Below, in pieces: positions 1 to 19,139 of a stretch of 64,000 bases of DNA. The translations under genes and the position numbers were made by a program. The stretch comes from Cristatella mucedo. Taxonomy: Eukaryota > Bryozoa > Phylactolaemata > Cristatellidae. Each line of letters starts with the position of its first letter. Position 1 is the first letter of the stretch. The stretch covers positions 1,989,001 to 2,053,000 of the forward strand of contig WPIO01000054.1 in assembly GCA_009760855.2 (NCBI GenBank). Reading direction: 5' to 3'. The notes beneath the pieces are model-generated. The model was not told the origin of the DNA and did not search any database. It saw only the letters and a list, made by a program, of their open reading frames with translations.

Positions 1-645
1 CAACTGGATATATGCTGGCAGAGCCAATTTTGAGAGTCAGCCTTTCCAATCTCTGAATCACACTGGGTTTGCCCATAACTAGTAAGTTAGTTTTGTCATC
101 GTTTATTTTTAGAAAATTTGCTGCCATCCATGTGCGGATGTCATCAATGCATGCAGCAAGTGAGTTTAGAGAATTCGCGGTGCTCGAAGGCTGAGAGGGA
201 TCAAAGCAATGGTACAACTGAGTGTCATCCGCATAGAATTGAAAGCCTAGATTGTGCTTGGCAATCATATCAGCAAGAGGGAGAGTATAAACCGTGAAAA
301 CAATCAGACCTAGCACGGAGCCCCGAAGTACCCCATATTTCAGAGGTAGCTCAGATGATCTTTGTCCATTCGCGTCAATACTCTGGAGTCTCCCACTGTG
401 ATGGGACCTGAACCACTGCAGAGCAGTGCCAGTGATGCCCAGGCGAGATGAGAGGCGCTCTGGAAGGACTTTGTGATCGATGGTATCAAAAGCTGCCGAA
501 AGATCGAGCGAAACAAGCAGAGACACTCTACCCATGTCCGCATTCCTAAGTGGGTCGTTGTACGCCCTAAACAATGCTGACTCTGTGGAGTGATTAGCTC
601 TAAAGCCAGACTGGAACTCGCTAGCGAGGTGTGAGGCTTCGATTT
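1..645 (-). mobile_element. LINE fragment (CR1/L2-like), reverse transcriptase part
   Basis: The minus strand encodes the core of a non-LTR reverse transcriptase: the fingers region near 560-645, then the region leading to the catalytic Y/F-ADD box, then the thumb towards base 1. It is nearly identical to the minus-strand copies at 19.4-20.9 and 51.1-51.9 kb. The frame is interrupted by point changes. Similarity to the family stops abruptly at about 643-650, where unrelated DNA leading into the polymerase relic begins. The 3' part of the element lies outside the window on the left. Confidence 0.85.
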
Positions 646-814
646 CAAGGTGTGAGATCCAAGTAGCTATAGATCCTAGTGAGCTTCCTATTCGTTTTCC
701 TTCCTTATCTTCAACTTTAATATCATCAAGACAAACAGCATAAGAGTAAAGCTTTGGTCCTAGGAAGACACATTCATTTAGTGTTGCTGACTTAATTTCA
801 TCTGTTATCTCATC

Positions 815-3800
815 TTAAAATTTACCAACTTTCTTGTTATTACTTTCTATAATACATTTTGCTCTTTCGTCTTTCCAAAATGGATAATCTTCAGGAAACG
901 TATTTAAGTCAAGTGTCGCTGGGTATTCAATGAAATCTTTATATACATCTCCTGTGAAAATCTCCATAACAAGTGAATCAGCATCATCATATAATAAGTT
1001 TATCTTTGAATCATATCTTTTCTTCATTATTGGATAATTGAATTTTTGCATTAACATCTTTGATAAATCAAGAATACAGAATCCAACGTAAATAGGTTCA
1101 TTTAGTGTTACTGTTTCCTTATTACTTTCGATACAAACAATGCTGTTAGATAATATCTTCCTATCAACAAACCTTGGACTTCTATAAATCTTAATCATTC
1201 TAACTAAATCTTCACTTAATTCACCATTTAACAATTCAATGTTTTTCCTTCCACGAACATTCTCCATTGTCTTACCAAAGAATGCATTATTTAATAACTT
1301 AAAGAAGTCCTTTTCAAAATCATTCTTTGCATTATTCCTAAGCTTAGTATTGTTATCAATATACTCTTTTAACCAATTAGACTGATATAACTCTAATACT
1401 CTATGTATTTTCGTTAACTCATATATCAAGTGCAATATTATTATTATTATAACCTAGCTCAATACAATTCTTTAGATTAAGATAATGAATAACATATTTT
1501 TCCTTTGGTTCTAAATCTAATACTAGTTTCTCAACTGGATCACTACCTCTATTAAAATCTTTTTGGTATTTAGAATATTTGTCTTTTGTTACCCTTTTAT
1601 TCTCTGAAAGTAAAGGATAATCAGAGAAAAAAATCATGTTTTTTGGGCTATGCATATCAACTTCAAGAACATAACCTTTGTTTGACGTTGTTTTAAATTT
1701 CTTAATTATATCATCTTTATTCTCATTCCAGAATTTTACTTCTTGTTTAGATAAGAAATTAAAAGAACCAGTTGGTAAATTCTGCTTCATTGCCCATCCA
1801 TAAAGATTGGTTGCATCAAAGTATAAAAGGTTAGAAGTTAATTTCTTAGGATCAAAATCAATACACCTTGGATTATTTGTCTTAGCCATTCGTTTTGAAA
1901 CTTGTGCCATTTCACCACGTATTCCCTTTTCAAGGAATAAATACATACCAGGATCAGTTAGTCACTCAAGAACAACGCCGGTGTGTTTTAAAGCTGCTGT
2001 CCAAGTTAATTGTGGAGTTGTTAGGAACTTTGTAGGATCTATTTCATAATGTCTAATTATTAGATCACGAAACCTCTCAAAAATATCTGCCAAACCTAAA
2101 ACATCAATCTTTAGATTTAAGTCATGATAGTCTTTTAAATTCTTTAATTCAAATGCATTCCATACTTTTTTGCATGCTCGTAATCTTCTTGTGAGATATC
2201 TCCACTAAGACTAGAGTAAAACTTTTCAATTAGTGGTAAGCTCGTTTCTTGAAATCTAGCAAAAGAATCCATGTACTCATAAGGATAAACACCCTTTCTA
2301 GTAAGTAACGCTATCTTCTTATCATCATATTGTTTTCCTTCAAACTCATTAAAGTGTTGTCTTATTGCAAAAAATTTATCCTCAGCCTTTGATGGATTCT
2401 TCATTAGATTAGGTAAAGAATTTTGTAACAATTGATAAGAATCTCTGAAACATTTATCACCGAAATCTATAGTTAAAAATCTTTCCTTATTATTAGAAAT
2501 TACTTGTTTTTATCCTCATCGCAATTGAGTGCACTACCAATTAAATGAGAATCATATCCCCTAAGATTATGCATATATACTGGAAGTTTTAAAGAATTTA
2601 CAGAGATTTTTAGTTTTGAATAGCAAGATCCATGTGCTTCTCCTCTGTAAATACCAGTTAGATGACAGTGATCTATTACTTTTTTCTCTTTATCTAAGAA
2701 TGTTCCACATATCCAAAAAGAATTTGCATTATCATATTCTTTTTTCTCTTCTTCTGTCATTGATGATGTATCATATATTTTATATCTTTTAAGCACTTTC
2801 TTAAGTTCCTCTTTCTTCTTTTTGAAATCTTCCTTTAATGAAATAATGAATTTATCAACACAATCAAATCCAAAAGTTTGAGTATATTGTGATACGATTT
2901 TACCTCATGATTTAAAATTACATAAGCACCAGAATAAGGTTTATGTTGATTAAATTATCCCTTTATAGCATCTTCTGGATTATTAATTGGACCTAGCAAA
3001 CATTTAAAGTCAGCATATGCAACAAAAGGCACTTTAATCATTTTACTAAAATCTCTAAACATAACTAAATCAGCAGTTCCATCCTTATTACTATTTGCAT
3101 GTGGCATTTTAACTTTAGATGTTCCACAATGTTCTGAATTAAAATCAGTAATATGAGCATCTAATTTTTCTTGTTCATAAAACCTTGAAAGACATCTCTT
3201 ACAAAATAATCTAGTTATTCCAACATCTTTACTAGTCCTGCATTAAGAATTAAATTTTTAATAAGAACATAATGATATTTTCCTTTATCACTATATAAAA
3301 GAAGATCTACATGATTCTCACTTTCCTCAGAGTTAACAGTTAATGGAAATAAAGAATAAGTATATTCATAAACTTGTAAAGTAATATTTAATAGTTTAGC
3401 AAGCTTTGGAATATCCTCAACTCTAACTGGAACACAGTTATTAATACTAAATTGACTCCTCGGATCATCTTCATCATTCGTTGTAAATAATGGTTTTATG
3501 AAATGTAATGTATCTGAATATTTCTCACGTAATATAACTCTAAAATTATGAGTTGCTTCTTTATGATGTATAGTAGGATGCAATGCTCTTAAAACACATC
3601 ATAATGCACAATAATTATCCTCAGCATTCTTCATGTTTATGATGCACCTCTTATTTTTTAATTGGTCAGGGAGAGGAATATAAGAACCACCAATTTGAGG
3701 AGTGTATCTTGTGAACTTTGCATAGGCACTGACAATTCTTGCAACTCTGCAAAAAGAACCACCCTCATTCCAGTTATCGAGAGTCTTATTCATTACACCA

Positions 3801-4366
3801 AAATGTTTTCCAATAATTGATTTGAAATGAGAAAACCCAATTCAAAATTGATGGTGAAGAACCATTCAATACAGCAAAAATAGTTTCACCCTTTGCATTG
3901 TCTAATTTAACGTGGATAACAAGACTCATCTTTACATTATTTATGCTTGAAGAAACACTATTCATAACATCTATTAACCCTTGAGTACAATTTTTTTGAA
4001 TGTATTAATATCTGAATCTTCTAATTTAAAACCTTCATATTCATAATCAATCTCATTACCATTAGCAGTTTTCCTCCCTAAAAACCAACCGCTGGCTTCC
4101 ATCTTACGAAGGCATGTGTCTCCCTAAAGAAACTATCTATCTTTCGTTGTTTAGGAGTTATTACTTTATGTGCTAATAAAGCTTCAGTTAGTGAATTTTA
4201 TATCATTTGTAGAAACAGGATAATGATAAACACGAAAAGATTTACCGTATTTCTTATTGAAGGATGGTTTGGTTCCAAACTTTTCTTCGTAAGAGGATAC
4301 TAATCTTTTCATATGCCCATTAAACGATTCACCCTCTCGCCGTGAAAATTCATTTTTCTCAGACAT
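815..4366 (-). pseudogene. Degraded protein-primed DNA polymerase B (Maverick/Polinton or adintovirus-like)
   Basis: A chain of minus-strand fragments (4366-4184, 3793-3599, 3583-3215, 2796-2500, 2431-2144, 1946-1419, 1435-815) reads in order as one family B polymerase of the Polinton type. Recognisable parts are a cysteine-rich N-terminal region, an exonuclease-side segment containing the LRGYDSH motif near 2560, a motif A-like segment (DATNLYGWAMKQNLP near 1800) and a motif C region near 1000. Motif C reads YDDADS where active enzymes have YxDTDS, so a catalytic aspartate context is altered. At least six frame shifts or stops separate the pieces and the base composition is much more AT-rich than the host genes. 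No capsid, ATPase, protease or integrase gene is visible, so only a polymerase-end fragment of the element is present. It is an inactive relic of an integrated virus-like transposon. Confidence 0.85.
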
Positions 4367-4518
4367 CTATATTATGGAAACAAATTTTATTTAATTAAAT
4401 AAATATTACTATAGTATATAGTTGAGTAAAGTTTGCAGAATTTTTTTTACTATTATATAATAAATCTGGAATCTGCATTTGTTGAGTAGTCGGGGGTTTT
4501 TCTCTTTCATAGACGTAC

Positions 4519-4588
4519 ACTCGAATAAGACATTTTGTAATGAGATCGAAAGAAAGTGAGATCGAATGAAAAAATGTCCTATTCGAGG
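4519..4588. repeat. Short inverted repeat beside the Polinton relic
   Basis: Arms at 4519-4536 and 4571-4588 match at 16 of 18 positions as reverse complements (core tcgaataagacatttt). The spacer contains two copies of gagatcgaa. A TATA-like tataaaagg follows at about 4597. This lies just upstream of the N-terminal end of the polymerase relic and could belong to the element's terminal region, but no partner copy is visible on the other side. Confidence 0.45.
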
Positions 4589-4734
4589 GTATGGCTATAA
4601 AAGGGAAAAATCACCTTCTACCGAGGGGCCGAAAGCACCAAAGCCGCTTCTTGTACCGCCTTGGTTTGGCCCGGGGTTATAGCGCTCGTCTTCAACTACC
4701 GAGCTCAAGCTGAATGCATTTGATGACCAAAATT

Positions 4735-4830
4735 TCGGGCCCGGCCGCTGCGGCATATGTGAAGCACCTGGACAGAGCTTTGGTTCTTTAAGCTCTAAGT
4801 AAACGAATTATAATTAGTTATAATTTTCTT
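4735..4830 (+). mobile_element. SINE-A 3' remnant (degraded)
   Basis: The sequence ggcatatgtgaagcacctgg followed by an agctttggttctttaagctc stem resembles the junction between tRNA-like body and LINE-like tail seen in the better SINE-A copies at 60.5 and 59.5 kb. It is strongly diverged. Confidence 0.4.
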
Positions 4831-4906
4831 CCACTAAAACATGCTGAATCAGCAAGCAGCTCCCCGATTTCACGCCTCGTCTTCACGATTAAGCATCCAC
4901 TAACTA

Positions 4907-5075
4907 GGCCGTGATAGCCTAGGAAGGTGCTTGCTCTTGACGATCGAGATGGTGGGTTCGAATCTTGCAGTTGGGCGATTCTCTATTACAAACTGCAAAC
5001 GGTGGGGATTGCCGACAAAGCTCCTCTTCCGCTATACAAATAGGGCTGTTAAATCAGCCAAGATTTTTCATTTCA
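4907..5075 (+). mobile_element. SINE-B copy 1
   Basis: It has a tRNA-like 5' part with a B-box-like ggttcgaatc near 4952. The family-specific body follows (tctattacaaactgcaa, then a ctcctcttccgctatacaaa segment) and ends with gggctgttaaatcagcc. The order and spacing agree with the copies at 10.45, 42.13 and 62.8 kb. Confidence 0.7.
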
Positions 5076-5419
5076 GATGCTGCACCATTCAGTACTTTCA
5101 ACTATTCATGATTCTAGTCTATTCATAATTGGTATCGTTTCAGGTAGGAACTAGATACGCAATGTATTTGGCGATCCGTGACTTCTCTAACCTTTCCCCC
5201 ATTGATTTTGAATTGGATCTATTTAATAATTTATTATCATTTGTCGATCCATCTTTGAAAAGCATGTATTTTCGTTCCTTGGGGAACTAAAAACTGCTCT
5301 TAGCAAGTAGCTTTTCATGGCGAATGGGTGAGCGTTTGTAGCACATAGTGCAAAGGAAAGAAAATGACTCTTAAGAAAATACTCGGAGCTTCGAATGATT
5401 TACACATCTCAGATGCCCA

Positions 5420-5730
5420 AAATCACGAGTTCTGACTTATTCAATTACTGTATCTCTGTATGTAACTCCACTAAGACCACGCAAGTCTTGTGCAGGAGAG
5501 TTTTATATAGCCCACTCACAGCCTAACTTTCGGTCTCACGAAACAGCAGTTAAGGTTGAGGGCAGCATGGAAGTAGCAGCTCAGGACGGCCTCGAAAGGA
5601 TGCGCCCCAGTGGGCAGCAGGAGAGTAGTTGTTGCGAAAGAGTTGTGGGAGTGAGGTCTACGGGCCGTGGACCTGCAGAGCAGAAGCTTCTGGCTACTCT
5701 GTACTACTCCACTGCTGGTACAGCCAGACA
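5420..5730. repeat. Dispersed repeat, copy 1
   Basis: Around 5565-5710 the sequence (core catggaagtagcagctcagg) is repeated at 55871-56000 with moderate divergence, and a short piece recurs in reverse orientation near 42430-42475. Weaker similarity extends left to about 5450. No coding potential or terminal structure was recognised. Confidence 0.6.
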
Positions 5731-5964
5731 CCGCCCGAAAGCGATGTCAAACCTTCAATTTGTATCTCATCTTATATCATCAGTCATAGACCAGGGCCAG
5801 GAGGGTTCAGTCAGGCGACGGGATCAGTGGCGACCTTTGATTGAAGCTGACTTTGAATTTTCGCTGAAGAAGCCAACCAACTGAAAACGCAAGCCATGAA
5901 GGCGATTTGCCTTCCGTTCAATTTCCATTCCATTCGATTTCCATTTGGCAATCTCGTCTAAGCG

Positions 5965-6056
5965 GTCGAAGCCGTTAAAACTGTTCCTGGATCTAACCTT
6001 TCCGACTCTTTAGGTTCGGCAAGGTTAGATCCAGGATCGACTTTCACGGCTTCGAC
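5965..6056. repeat. Imperfect inverted repeat (36-bp arms)
   Basis: The arms 5965-6000 and 6021-6056 are reverse complements with about five mismatches. The inner 15 bp (cctggatctaacctt) are perfect, and the loop is 20 bp. It lies in gene-free DNA downstream of ALKBH6. Confidence 0.75.
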
Positions 6057-7024
6057 ATTCACATGCTCGAATTGTGGCGGCAGATCTCGGTACAGGTGTA
6101 TATTCGCAAAGCAGACATCGGTATCTGTGAAAATCTCTGGATCAAGGACGCATGCTCATGAAACTCGGAAATCCGTGGAATCTAAGGAAATCTGTGGAAG
6201 CAAACGCGGCAGCGAGCCAAGGGAGACCGTGCTCAATTAGCCGTTTTAATGAAAATAAAAGTATCCTTACTTCGTCACAGATTGCTACTGACTAACGCTG
6301 GCTGAATGATTAGCACTTTTGGTTAAGTACTTTAAATCTTGCTTTAGGATCCTGCTGAGACATTAATTTATTTTTCGATGGACACTATTTCTAGCATTGC
6401 ACGATCATCTGTGCCACCTGCAGTTTGCTATTTGCAGCCTTCATTGCAAACAGCCGAAATAATTGCTTCAGCAATTGCATTAACTAAAGCCATTAGTCTT
6501 GATGATCCAAGATCAATTCGATAAATTTCGGCCAACGGCACCACACGGCCAGTATTGATGCCGCCACTGCGACGGCTAAAATAAAAAGAAAATTAGCAGC
6601 AGCCCCAAATCGGCATCGCGACAACTTAAAAAAAAAGTACGCCGGGCTGCGCAGACGTGACGCAAATCGCAGTTGCAATCGAGTGCAGACAGGAAAGAAT
6701 CCTTATCGAAGGCTGCGACTTGCCTCGGAGAAACGTGAACTTGGCATAGGCAGCGCCGATCGCCAATCGCCCATCGGTCGATCGGCTGTGTCAGCTGCCA
6801 AAAGCGAGGCAGAGCGGTTCTCGGCATCGCTGATACCACAACCTCTCAGCTCTGGCAGCCCGCCCCTCCACCTCAAGTCGCTGCACTGCCTCGTCACGTC
6901 GGCACTAGGTGCGGCCGGGCTGCGGTGAGTCAGCACAGCCCCTTGGCCGTGACCTTGGGAGTCAGTGCAGCACCTTGGCCGTGACCTTTCGCTCTGCGAA
7001 GCACCCTGACCGTGACCTTGCAAG
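6057..7024. other. Region downstream of ALKBH6, no gene seen
   Basis: No homologous coding sequence was recognised here. The stretch 6560-7020 is GC-rich with overlapping spurious open frames on both strands. A short repeated phrase (ccttggccgtgacctt and variants) occurs three to four times at 6940-7025, just after the ALKBH6 stop codon. Part of it is probably ALKBH6 3' untranslated sequence. Confidence 0.5.
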
Positions 7025-14591
<7,567 letters not shown>

Positions 14592-16080
14592 CTGGGGGAG
14601 GGGGCGGAGAGAGAGGCGACGTGGGGGCGGCGAGACGCCAGGGCGCCACTGCTGGACGAGGGCGGAGCAACCGTGAGAGCACGCCGGTGTGGCGACGACG
14701 ACGCGGAAGTGCGGAGGCTGGGCCGCCGCACTTCCTTCCGGCTGCCTTCCAGCTGCCTCCTTCCAGATCCTCCTGATCCGCCAGCGGCGTCGGTCGCGGC
14801 TGAGTTCGTGGTGGATTCGTGGAGGCCGAATGGCGGTGCGCGTCGGCTGCGCGGGGACTGCGAAGTGAACGGGCGACGGGCTGCGTCCGCCGCTGCGACG
14901 GGCTGCTATCGGTCGGTCGCGACGCAAGAGCGGGGAGGAGGGGGAAATGGAGAAATGGAAAAAATGCGCGAAATGGAGCCCTGACCGAGGGAAGGACGCG
15001 GAGGGGGGCGCGCGGGCGAGCACAATCTTCTCGAACATTCGTCGGAAGCTACGACGACGAGACGAGCTGCGGATTTCGAGGCGGCCTGCGATTGACTACC
15101 TTCTCTACACGTCTGCCAGCCGGAAGCCTGTCCATGGCCGCACGCTCTTTCAAGTTAGCGTCAGTGACCTTGATGACCTCTTCAGATATCCGGTTCCGCT
15201 TTTCTCGCCTGCTATATCCGGTTCTGGCGAAACTCGTTACTGCTGCATCTGCACGTAACCGCGACAGCCGCATTAATCCCATCGTCATGCCGTGTGCCTT
15301 GATGATTGTTGGTAGTCAAGCAAGAAAGCTAACTTTTTTGAATAAATTTAAAGCATGCACCTTGTACAACAGGCTAGTCTTTTTTAAATAAAACTCAGCT
15401 AGAACTTTATATATATATATATATATATAACTTTTTTTTGAATAATCGCAGTCAACCTGAAAGAAAATACCACCGGCTTCGCTTCATCGCGTGCATTCGG
15501 TCCTCGGTCTCTCGGTCATCTCGCAGGAGGCCTCCAGGAAAATAGAGGAAATATTTTCACCGAACCGTCAGTCCCCGTTGGTATAGCGGGAATAGCCTGT
15601 GGATATACCGCAGCAGTGGAACGAGCGACCGTGTCGAGATTCACTTATATTAGGGCGCTGGAGAATTATATAAATTATATACCGTATATTTGCTTACTAA
15701 TGGGTATGTACAGCGTTGCCCTAAGAGACCACAGCAATACAAAGTCACACCCATTTCGATGTAACGGTTCCTGGAAATGAAAGAAACCGAAAAAACTCGA
15801 CTTAAGGCAGCAACTGCAGGCGATCTAACGGTGCCCTGTGACGTCATCGGGTTTATTCGAAGCTGTTTCAACGTCGTCCAATTACCAGCTAGGCTCTACA
15901 AAGCCAATATCCCGTCGAGCGAGTCGACGTCTTGCCAACGATCGCCAACCAGCTCGCAGCCGCTCTGGCAGCTACCGAAGGTCGAGAGCAGCTTGAAGGT
16001 CCTGGTCGCCCACTGCCACTGCACTGGCTGCCACCTCCGACGTCACCACGGTCGGCTGCCCGCAGGCCGCCGGTCTGCTG
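14592..16080. other. 5' flank of ALKBH6, no separate gene recognised
   Basis: From 14592 to 15040 the DNA is GC-rich with open frames on both strands and may hold the ALKBH6 first exon and promoter. From 15400 to 15430 there is an (AT)n run. The rest to 16080 shows no homology I recognise. Confidence 0.45.
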
Positions 16081-16087
16081 CTAAAGG

Positions 16088-16960
16088 TCACGCGGGACAG
16101 CGCAGCAGCGCTAAGCCGCAAGTCGCCGGCATCGGGCCTCGCGAACGCCAGGCCGCAGACGTCGCCAGCCACCGGCTGCGGCAGCTCTTCGTCGTCGTCG
16201 TCGTTGCCGCGCCGCCGCCGCCTGCTGCGGCCGCTGTCGTCGCTTCGTGCGTGCGGACGTGCCGCTTCAGGCGGCCTCCGTGCGCGAACCGCTTGCCGCA
16301 CTGGTCGCAAGCGTGCGCCTTCTCGCCCGTGTGTCCGACCATGTGCACGCGCAGACGGTCGGCGCGCATGAACCGGCGGCCGCACTCGCCGCACGCGTGC
16401 GGCTTCTTGCCCGCATGACACATCATGTGCACGCGCAGACGGTCGGCGCGCACGAAGCCGCGGCCGCACTGTTCGCAAGCGTGTGGCCGCTCGCCCGTGT
16501 GCGTGAGCGCGTGCCCCTTCAGCTGATTGGCGCGCGTGAAGCGGCGGCCGCACTCGACGCACGCGTGCGGCCGCTCGCCCGTGTGCGTGCGCACGTGATC
16601 CTTGAGGTGGCGTGGATGCTTGAACGCCTTGTCGCACAGGCTGCACGCATACGCTCGCACGTCGGCGTGGGACAGGGCGTGCTGCCTCAGGTGGTTGACC
16701 TGCACGAAGCCGCGTCCGCACACGTCGCACACGTGCGGCCGCTCGCCCGAGTGCGTGGGCGCGTGCCGCTTCAGATGGTAGGCGTGCGTGAAGCGCTTGC
16801 CGCACTGGTCACAGCCGTGCGGCTTCTCGACGGCGTGCGACAGCATGTGCCGCTTTCGCTGCCAGCGATGCCGGAACTCCTGGCCGCACTCGCCGCACGG
16901 CAGTGGTGGGGGCGTCTGCTGCTGCTGCTCGTCTTCGCGTGAGCACTCCGGCACCTGCAT
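16088..16960 (-). CDS. C2H2 zinc-finger protein (eight fingers)
   Basis: A single open frame on the minus strand encodes about 290 residues. Eight consecutive C2H2 fingers of CxxC-x12-HxxxH form fill most of it, from CGECGQEF near 16880 to CDQCGKRFAHGG near 16275. They are joined by TGEKPH-type linkers (HTGERPHAC, HSGERPHVC), which points to sequence-specific DNA binding in the nucleus. The N-terminus is short and Gln-rich. The C-terminal tail is Ala/Gly/Thr-rich. I chose the ATG at 16958-16960 because it is the first ATG in frame. The frame stays open upstream to about 17053 without an ATG, so this could also be the last exon of a longer gene whose acceptor lies near 16967. No KRAB, BTB or SCAN domain is seen. 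The dense clusters of near-identical codons give a long spurious open frame on the plus strand. Confidence 0.88.
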   Translation of the reverse strand: MQVPECSREDEQQQQTPPPLPCGECGQEFRHRWQRKRHMLSHAVEKPHGCDQCGKRFTHAYHLKRHAPTHSGERPHVCDVCGRGFVQVNHLRQHALSHADVRAYACSLCDKAFKHPRHLKDHVRTHTGERPHACVECGRRFTRANQLKGHALTHTGERPHACEQCGRGFVRADRLRVHMMCHAGKKPHACGECGRRFMRADRLRVHMVGHTGEKAHACDQCGKRFAHGGRLKRHVRTHEATTAAAAGGGGAATTTTTKSCRSRWLATSAAWRSRGPMPATCGLALLRCPA

Positions 16961-17059
16961 GCTGCTGCTGCAGGCAGCCCCGATGCCGCCCGGTCCAAGG
17001 TGCAGATCAAGGTCGAATGAGTGGCTCGGCTCACCCGGAAGAAGCAGCGTCAATCGGGG

Positions 17060-18402
17060 AGGTCAGTGGGGTGGTCGACCGTCCGCTGGAGTGAGGCGCA
17101 GGCCGGCTGCGGCAGCAAGGAACGATCGCAGGCTGCCGTGAGCGGCCGTGTGCTGCAGCTGCTCAGCGGCGGCCGTCTGCAAGAGGCGCTGAGAAAGAGA
17201 AGCTGCAAGAGGTCAGAGGTGTCAGAGGGTCAGAGGTCAGTCTTGCTGCTGCAAGAGGCGCCGAACACGTTGCCTTCGGCTCAAGGACAGCGGAGGAACG
17301 ACGAGCGTATAAGCGAGCGAGCAGAAATCCTGCTCGCTGTGTAATGCTGCCGTCGGCCAGCAGCAACTTCTGTCGCGGTGGGTCTTCTGGTCGTCGTTAG
17401 GTAGCCATTTGGCTAGAGCAAAATTTGGACTTCTACCGGCGCGACCCTGAAAAAAACGAGCAAAAGAAGAACGGCTCTGCCGATGAGAACTTTTCGAAGT
17501 AAAGACGATGGCTGGCTCGAGCGGCAGCAGGTGCACGATCGGACGGCTGCCCCTTCCACAGTAGCTAGATACCATGCCTCGTAGCGCGCCCTTCCGATTC
17601 CCTATTATGCCATGACGGCTAGAAGAGTCGCTGTCAAGTCGCTGCCGCCACCCCTCAGCTGCCACCGCGCACCACCCACGTGCCCGGCATGTGCCCTGCC
17701 CAGTGGCCGGCTTGCGAGTGCATGCGAACGCGTCGGCAGCCTGCGCACTCTCGCAATGTTTCGGCTTCCGCCCATTCGAGCAGCTGTTTTGCGGAGGTGC
17801 GAAGCTCTGCAGCTCCCTGTGATCGGCCAACTTCTGCCATGTGTGGCTCGTCTTATTGCGCCTAGTGTGAGAGTCCACAAACCTGGCAATCCAGGCCTCC
17901 TGCGACTACAGCAGCCCCTCTAGAGCTTGTCATTCCTCTTGCCGTTAAGTTTCTGCTCCCAGGTGTCGCCTTCCACCGCCACACAGACGCACGCAAGCAC
18001 GCGCACACACACGTGCACTTACACACACCCCTCTCATGTATCTCGCACACCAGCTGCACGGTGCGAGGATCTCCAACACACATGACGATGCCAGCAGTGG
18101 CCTAACAGCCTACATCCATTCGGAGCCTCCATCTTGCTGACTCTGGTCACCTGCTGAGCTCGAGACACGTGACATGCCATAGCAAGTGGGCGCAGGTGCC
18201 CACACGAGTGCCACTACCCGAGATCGAGTCACCAAGACCGTGCAAAGTGGTCCACAAATCGGCATGAATCGCTAAGGCTTTTAAGCCTAACAAACGATGG
18301 TGATGTTGAATCTTATTTGTGGGGGCAGAGCACGTGTGCTACGCCCTGTGTGTGCCATGTGTGTACGTGTGTGTGCAATGTGTGTACGATTGTGTACGTG
18401 AG

Positions 18403-18449
<47 letters not shown>

Positions 18450-18511
18450 GCGCGCGCATGTGTGTGTGTAAAATGTGTCAGTGTGTTTTGTGTGCATCAG
18501 TGTGTGTGTGT

Positions 18512-18588
<77 letters not shown>

Positions 18589-19130
18589 CGTAGGCGCGCG
18601 CATGCTCATTCGATCGAGTCTAGCTGTCTGCAGCTGCCATAAGAAGTATAGCATGTCTGCTACTGCTGCGTTGTTTGAGTCGAGCTAACAAATCGATATC
18701 GTCGAATCGGTATTGCCACGTGCAAGCAGATTCAAATGGAGCCAAAGAGCGTGACTCGGCACGTGACATCCGACTGATCATTCGGTTCAGCAGATCATAC
18801 GTTGCACAGTCTGGCAGCTGCACGCCCGCCCTTCCGAGCAAAACTTGTTCTCTTCTAATCACTACCTCTGGGGCACGCTCGCATCCTGCCTCTGAAATAC
18901 TACAGAGGGTCACGGGCTTTGCTCGGAATCGGAATGTGGCACGATGAGCACTGCATCCAGTGCGTCGCCGGGCATCTACTTTGCCGTCACAGAGCTCGCT
19001 TCAGAAGATGCAAAAGGCACGTGAAAGCTGCAGGCCTGTACACAAAACGTAGAGGATACGGCGTCAGCACCAGCCGCAGCTTCTGTCTAAGATTCGAAGT
19101 CGAGTTCTAAGATTGAGTGTAGATGGGAAT
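17060..19130. other. Intergenic region with (TG)n tracts
   Basis: No supported gene. 17060-17930 is GC-rich with overlapping spurious frames. 18405-18590 holds long TG repeats. 18600-19130 is ordinary-complexity sequence without recognised homology. Confidence 0.5.
18405..18592. repeat. (TG)n microsatellites, compound
   Basis: Pure TG runs lie at about 18409-18447, 18517-18557 and 18563-18588, separated by tgtcag and related interruptions. The phrase taggcgcgcgcatg occurs after the first and last runs, suggesting local duplication of a repeat plus its flank. Confidence 0.95.
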
Positions 19131-19139
19131 GGCTGGTGC

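Noticed and set aside
4940-4965. B-box sequences (ggttcgaatc) in many places as true tRNA genes
   Set aside because: No complete cloverleaf could be built. The sequences recur with a constant SINE body and 3' end, so they are SINE heads.
14819-15391. 190-codon plus-strand open frame
   Set aside because: It has no recognisable domain, no splice or repeat support, and GC-driven openness on both strands.
16247-16942. 231-codon open frame on the plus strand across the zinc-finger gene
   Set aside because: It is antisense to eight clear C2H2 fingers. Its repeated A-x-A-R-V-R-L-L-A pattern is just the reverse reading of the repeated finger codons.
16958-17053. Extension of the zinc-finger protein upstream of its first ATG
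   Set aside because: The frame is open, but no ATG or convincing splice acceptor with an upstream partner exon was found, so I kept the shorter model.
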